18,856 bases of DNA. It comes from an uncultured Stenotrophomonas sp. (GTDB taxonomy: Bacteria > Pseudomonadota > Gammaproteobacteria > Xanthomonadales > Xanthomonadaceae). How positions within the stretch are numbered: the stretch's first letter is position 1; each line of letters begins with the position of its first letter. The stretch is from NCBI GenBank assembly GCA_946223375.1, contig CAMICU010000054.1, forward strand, positions 1-18,856, written 5' to 3'. The notes below the pieces were generated by a model that was not told where the DNA came from, made no database searches, and was given only the letters and a program-made list of their open reading frames with translations. Of the stretch, positions 14,586-18,856 are shown one piece after another. The position numbers and the translations under genes are program-made.

Positions 14586-17570
14586 TCATCCGCATACACG
14601 GTTGCGCCCGCCGCGCTTGGCTTCGTAGAGCAGGGCGTCGGCGCGGTTGATGAGTTTTTCGTGATAGGTCAGCCCCACACGCTCGGCCACGCCCATACTG
14701 ATGCTCATCGAAAACCCCGGCGCAAAGCCGGAGGTATCGATGCCGGCCACCGCTTGTCGCAACCGTTCGCAGCTTGCCAACACGTCCTCGCGCGCAAGGC
14801 CGGGGAACAGCAGGGCAAATTCCTCGCCCCCCCAGCGCGCAGCAGGCACGCGCTTGCCGGCATGTGCGCGGATCGTATCGGCGACGGCACGCAGCGCGGC
14901 ATCGCCGGCAACGTGCGAATACGCATCGTTGATGTGCTTGAAGTGGTCAAGATCGGCAATGACCAGCGTCAACGGCGTGTCATCGCGCATGGCACTGGCG
15001 AATTCCCGGGCGAGCGCTTCGTCGAAGGCGCGCCGGTTCATCAGCCCGGTGAGCGCGTCCTCACGCGCCTGCCGCTCGAACGCCTCGGCCTGGACGCGGA
15101 GATCGTGGGTGCGCTCTTCCACCTGCGTGCCGAGCTGGCGCTTGGCCACTTGCAGGGCATGCACGCGCCAGCGATAGAACCCATACAGCGCCAGCAGGGC
15201 CAGCACCCCGAGCCCAAGCTGGAAATCACGCCGCTGCATCAGCTGCGGCTCGATATGCACCGCGATGCGCACCTCCTCACCGTACCTGCCACCACTGGAA
15301 TGGGCCGCCGACACACGAAAGACGTAGTCGCCAGGAACGAGATTGGTGAACTGCGCAAAACGCAACGTGCCGCGCTCGACCCAATCCGAATCGAAGCCAT
15401 CGAGCCGGTAGCGATAACGGATCTTCTTGGGAATCAGATAGTTCAAGCCGGCGAAGTGCAGTTCGAGCTTGCGCGTGCCTGGGGGCAGTCGAAGTTCGGC
15501 TTGCAGCGGCACGGGACGGTCATCCACGCGCACTTCCTCGATCACCACCGGCGGTGGAATGCGGGTGAGCTCGTGAATGCGGCCTGGCTCGGTCATCGCC
15601 AGCCCCCCAGCGGTGGCGAACCAGAGCTTCCCATCCGCTGCACGCCATGCTGCCGGCCCCGAATTGCCGTTGTTCTGCGCACTGGCCAGGCCGTCGCCCT
15701 CGTTGAACCACTCCACCTCCATGTCCGATTGCAGGCCATCGGCCACGGCATCCAGATCGCGCCGCGCCACACGCAACATGCCGCGATTGGAGGTGAGCCA
15801 GAAGTCACCTTCGCCGCCCTCCACCACCTGGAAGATCTTGGAGATCGGCAATCCCTGCTTCACGCCGATCAGGCGCATGTCTTCGCCGCGACGGCGGATC
15901 ACTCCCTGGTTGGTCGCCAGCCAGAGCGTGCCGTCATCGGTTTCGTGCAGGCCGAACACATTACTGGCATCGAAGGCATTCAGCGGATAAGCGCGGACCG
16001 CCTCACCTTCGATCCGCGCCAGCCCGTTGGAGGTGCCGACCCACAGCACGCCATGACGATCCTCATGCAGCGCGATGATGAAATCGTTGGGCATGCCCTC
16101 GGCCTCGGTGTAGTGACGCACGCCCCGTGCATCGACCCGATTCAGTCCACGCGAGGTACCCACCCACAATGTGCCGTCAGCGGTTTCCAGCACGGCACGC
16201 ACCTGGTTGCCGATGAGGCCGCTGCGGCTGTCCAGGTGGCGGCGCACGCGGCCATCCCAGCGCACCACGCCGTGACTGTAGCTGCCGACCCAGATACCGC
16301 CCGCGCGCGCCCTGGCGAGACTGATCAGGGACTCACCGGGCAGGCCGTCGCCAGTGCCGGCGGCACCGAAACGGCCATCGCGCAGCCAACCCAGGCCGTC
16401 ACTGGTGGCGACCCACAACGTGCCCGAGCGATCGGTCAACACGCTGCGCACATAAGCATTGGGCAGCCCATCCTGCACACCGAACGTGGTGAAAGGTGCA
16501 TCGCGCACACGCAGCAGGCCACCATTGGTGCCCACCCACAGGCTGTTCTCGCGGTCCTGCCAGAGTGCGGAAATCTGCTCGTTGGGCAGGCCGTTGGCGG
16601 TGCCGATCCGCTCCAGCCCATACCGCGGGCTGTGGCGATACAGGCCGGTCACCGTGCCCAGCCAGAGTGTTCCATCGGCTTCCATGTGCATGCGGGTCAC
16701 GTTGCTGGGCGGCATGTCCAACGCCAGCGGCGCAAAGCGCTCGCCTTCCTGCCGCCACACACCCTGCTCCATGCCGACGTGGATGCGCCCGTCCGGCCCG
16801 GCGATCACACAGAATGCCTGGCCGGGAGGCAATCCCTGCGCTTCCCCCAGAGCCACGAAACGTCCACCGGAATAACGGGCCAGCCCGCCGCTGGTGGCAA
16901 CCCAGAGCGTACCGTCTGCTGCCTGCAGCATCTTCAGCACGGCGGAACTGGGCAGGCCGGCGTCGACATCGAACGACGTGATCGCGCCGCTGCTGTCGAT
17001 ACGCAGCACGCCTTTGCTGTGTGTGCCTACCCACAGTTCACCCTCGCGGCCTTCCACCAGGTCGATGACCTGTTCCTGCGGCATGGCCTCGGCCCCTGGC
17101 CACACACTCCATCGTCCCGCGCGATAACGCACCACCCCGCCACCGGCGGTCCCCAGCAGCAAGCTGCCGTCACGCGCCAGCCGCAGGACCAGCACGCCGC
17201 TGTCGCGCAGTTCCGGTACGGCATGCTGGTCGAAGAGGCGGAAATCGATTCCGTTGTAGCGCACCACCCCTTCCCAGCTGGCGAACCACAGATAGCCGTC
17301 CGGTGTCTGCGCGATGGCATGGATCAGGTTGTGCGGGAGCCCATCGCGGGTGGTCCAGACTTCCTTGAAATAGCCGTCGAGAGGCTTGGTCGGCAGGCCC
17401 AGCGCGGGCCATGCGCACAGCCACAGCAGGCCCAGCAGCAACACCCCGCACAGCTGCTGCCAACGGGCGGGAAGCCGCGCCTGCCCGCGCAGATGCCGCG
17501 AACTGAAATCCCCGGACGCCTTGCCGCCACGATAGAGCCCATTGCGCGAAGCAGTGGCGCCATGCGGCAT
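14586..17570 (-). CDS. Membrane diguanylate cyclase with two-propeller periplasmic sensor
   Basis: A 994-residue sensor that should make cyclic di-GMP from two GTP. An N-terminal membrane or signal segment (about 38-58) precedes 14 Reg_prop-type repeats of the form GLP...DGTLWVGT.GGL.R, enough for two seven-bladed propellers, then a Y_Y_Y domain (about 673-775, YRYRLDGFDSDWVERG and GDYVFRVSAA). A membrane helix follows (about 783-800), a short coiled linker, and a GGDEF domain (834-994) with DALTGLMNRRAF, IADLDHFKHINDAYSHVAGD and the active-site variant GGEEF (914-918), which is normally active. The canonical RxxD inhibitory site upstream of GGEEF is absent. ATG 17570 has AGGTGA 6 nt upstream. 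It stands alone between convergent dxs and codirectional guaA. The layout is that of hybrid sensor proteins with a cyclase in place of a kinase; the signal is unknown. Confidence 0.93.
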   Translation of the reverse strand: MPHGATASRNGLYRGGKASGDFSSRHLRGQARLPARWQQLCGVLLLGLLWLCAWPALGLPTKPLDGYFKEVWTTRDGLPHNLIHAIAQTPDGYLWFASWEGVVRYNGIDFRLFDQHAVPELRDSGVLVLRLARDGSLLLGTAGGGVVRYRAGRWSVWPGAEAMPQEQVIDLVEGREGELWVGTHSKGVLRIDSSGAITSFDVDAGLPSSAVLKMLQAADGTLWVATSGGLARYSGGRFVALGEAQGLPPGQAFCVIAGPDGRIHVGMEQGVWRQEGERFAPLALDMPPSNVTRMHMEADGTLWLGTVTGLYRHSPRYGLERIGTANGLPNEQISALWQDRENSLWVGTNGGLLRVRDAPFTTFGVQDGLPNAYVRSVLTDRSGTLWVATSDGLGWLRDGRFGAAGTGDGLPGESLISLARARAGGIWVGSYSHGVVRWDGRVRRHLDSRSGLIGNQVRAVLETADGTLWVGTSRGLNRVDARGVRHYTEAEGMPNDFIIALHEDRHGVLWVGTSNGLARIEGEAVRAYPLNAFDASNVFGLHETDDGTLWLATNQGVIRRRGEDMRLIGVKQGLPISKIFQVVEGGEGDFWLTSNRGMLRVARRDLDAVADGLQSDMEVEWFNEGDGLASAQNNGNSGPAAWRAADGKLWFATAGGLAMTEPGRIHELTRIPPPVVIEEVRVDDRPVPLQAELRLPPGTRKLELHFAGLNYLIPKKIRYRYRLDGFDSDWVERGTLRFAQFTNLVPGDYVFRVSAAHSSGGRYGEEVRIAVHIEPQLMQRRDFQLGLGVLALLALYGFYRWRVHALQVAKRQLGTQVEERTHDLRVQAEAFERQAREDALTGLMNRRAFDEALAREFASAMRDDTPLTLVIADLDHFKHINDAYSHVAGDAALRAVADTIRAHAGKRVPAARWGGEEFALLFPGLAREDVLASCERLRQAVAGIDTSGFAPGFSMSISMGVAERVGLTYHEKLINRADALLYEAKRGGRNRVCG

Positions 17571-17718
17571 CGGGTTTCACCTGTTCGGCCATGAGAAGGT
17601 GAAAACGATAGCAAAACCCGAACGGCAACTGTCACCAGCGGGCACTGGCAACAAGGGATGCCGGCTGCCCCACGGCACGCGCGTGCCGCGTGCAGTGGCT
17701 GCGCCCAGTGCATTCCCC

Positions 17719-17747
17719 CAAAAACAACGCCCCTGACGGGGCGTTGT
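17719..17747 (-). terminator. Rho-independent terminator of guaA
   Basis: A 10-bp stem (17724-17733 with 17738-17747) closes a 4-nt loop. Read on the minus strand it runs directly into five T and lies about 50 bases after the guaA stop. It separates guaA from the cyclase gene. Confidence 0.93.
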
Positions 17748-17796
17748 GTATTTCCGGGTACCGGCGCATTCCCGGGAGGTAGTTACAACTCCCCGG

Positions 17797-18856
17797 TTAC
17801 TCCCACTCGATCGTCGCCGGCGGCTTGCCGGAGATGTCGTAGACCACGCGCGATACGCCACGCAGCTCATTGATGATGCGGTTGGAGACGCGGCCGAGGA
17901 AATCGTACGGCAGGTGCGCCCAGTGCGCGGTCATGAAGTCGATGGTCTCCACCGCACGCAGTGCGATCACCCACTCATACGCACGTGCGTCGCCCACCAC
18001 GCCCACCGACTTGACCGGCAGGAACACCGCGAACGCCTGGCTGGTCTTGTCGTACAGGTCGGCGGCACGCAGCTCCTCGATGAAGATCGCATCGGCCTTG
18101 CCGAGCAGTTCGGCGTATTCGCGCTTCACTTCGCCCAGGATGCGCACGCCCAGGCCCGGGCCCGGGAACGGATGGCGGTAGACCATCGCGCGCGGCAGGC
18201 CGAGCTCGACGCCGAGGCGGCGCACTTCGTCCTTGAACAGTTCGCGCAACGGCTCGACCAGCTTGAGCTTCATGTCTTCCGGCAGGCCGCCCACGTTGTG
18301 GTGGCTCTTGATGACGTGCGCCTTGCCGGTCTTGCTGCCGGCCGACTCGATCACGTCCGGATAGATCGTGCCCTGCGCCAGCCACTTGGCGTTGCTGAGC
18401 TTGTTCGACTCTTCATCGAAGATCTCGACGAACAGATTGCCGATGATCTTGCGCTTGGCTTCCGGATCGCTGACCCCTTCCAGCGCCTTGAAGTAGCGGT
18501 CGGCGGCGTTCACGCGCACGACCTTGACGCCCATGTTCTCGGCCATCATCTGCATGACCTGGTCGCCTTCCTGGAAGCGCAGCAGGCCGGTGTCGACGAA
18601 CACGCAGGTCAGCTGCGTGCCGATGGCCTTGTGCAGCAGCGCGGCCACGACCGACGAATCGACGCCGCCGGACAGGCCCAGGATCACCTCGTCGCTGCCG
18701 ACCTGCTCGCGCACGCGGGCGATCTGGTCGTCGATGATGTTGGCCGCGGTCCACAACGTGGCGCAGCCGCAGATCTCGGTGACGAACCGCTTCAGCAGCG
18801 CCGAGCCCTGCTTGGTGTGGGTCACCTCCGGGTGGAACTGCACGCCGTACCAGCGC
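17797..18856 (-). CDS. guaA: GMP synthase (glutamine-hydrolysing), 3' part
   Basis: The C-terminal two-thirds of GMP synthase, which converts XMP to GMP using ATP and ammonia from glutamine. The frame runs off the window: before the first visible GTG it reads Arg-Trp-Tyr-Gly, so the real start and most of the glutamine amidotransferase domain are outside. What remains opens with VQFHPEVTHT, holding the His and Glu of the class I amidotransferase triad. It continues with the ATP pyrophosphatase P-loop GLSGGVDSS, FVDTGLLR, AQGTIYPDVIESAG, KSHHNVGGLPEDM and HPFPGPGLGVR, and ends with the dimerisation domain (YDISGKPPATIEWE). All are standard for the family and undamaged. Confidence 0.98.
   Translation of the reverse strand, partial: RWYGVQFHPEVTHTKQGSALLKRFVTEICGCATLWTAANIIDDQIARVREQVGSDEVILGLSGGVDSSVVAALLHKAIGTQLTCVFVDTGLLRFQEGDQVMQMMAENMGVKVVRVNAADRYFKALEGVSDPEAKRKIIGNLFVEIFDEESNKLSNAKWLAQGTIYPDVIESAGSKTGKAHVIKSHHNVGGLPEDMKLKLVEPLRELFKDEVRRLGVELGLPRAMVYRHPFPGPGLGVRILGEVKREYAELLGKADAIFIEELRAADLYDKTSQAFAVFLPVKSVGVVGDARAYEWVIALRAVETIDFMTAHWAHLPYDFLGRVSNRIINELRGVSRVVYDISGKPPATIEWE

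Noticed and set aside
14187..17594. A 1135-codon plus-strand open frame opposite the cyclase gene
   Set aside because: It has repeats only because it is the antisense of the propeller repeats, and shows no motif or ribosome site; the minus-strand protein has a full domain series.

Overview
The window comes from a high-GC gammaproteobacterial chromosome, most likely a member of the Xanthomonadaceae close to Stenotrophomonas. This placement rests on codon use, on the neighbourhood of guaA, dxs and a solitary HNH protein, on a GTAG-headed palindromic intergenic repeat, and on a TonB-dependent transducer of the kind abundant in that family. I could not run a database search, so the genus is an inference.

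Layout. Bases 1-104 hold the 3' part of a tRNA-Phe(GAA) gene and its terminator. Bases 372-8663 are one minus-strand block. Read in its own direction it encodes a TonB-dependent receptor with a FecA-type N-terminal signalling domain, an ECF sigma factor, a FecR-type sigma regulator, a secreted amidohydrolase with a C-terminal CIA30-like domain, and a secreted M20 amidohydrolase. The junctions are tight (TGATG/ATGA overlaps or short gaps), so this looks like one operon. Divergent from it (8859-11174, plus strand) are a small LEA14-like lipoprotein and a DmdC-type acyl-CoA dehydrogenase, ending at a strong hairpin terminator. Next come a solitary HNH endonuclease (11454-12119) and dxs (12272-14182, first step of the MEP isoprenoid pathway) with its own terminator. 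A gene-free stretch of about 400 bases follows, carrying a nested inverted repeat. It separates dxs from a convergent 994-residue membrane diguanylate cyclase with a 14-repeat periplasmic propeller (14586-17570, minus). The window ends inside guaA (minus strand, 3' part only) with a clear terminator.

How the genes work together. The 372-8663 block is the most interesting part: a cell-surface-signalling import system joined to two exported hydrolases. The likely logic is that the receptor binds an extracellular ligand, its N-terminal domain signals through FecR to the sigma factor, and the operon is induced. The hydrolases would then cut the imported compound (an amide, peptide or N-acyl amino acid) in the periplasm. 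The ligand cannot be read from sequence. The rest of the window is core metabolism and signalling (tRNA, fatty-acid or thioester oxidation, isoprenoid and GMP synthesis, c-di-GMP). I saw no insertion sequence, phage gene, CRISPR array or R-M system.
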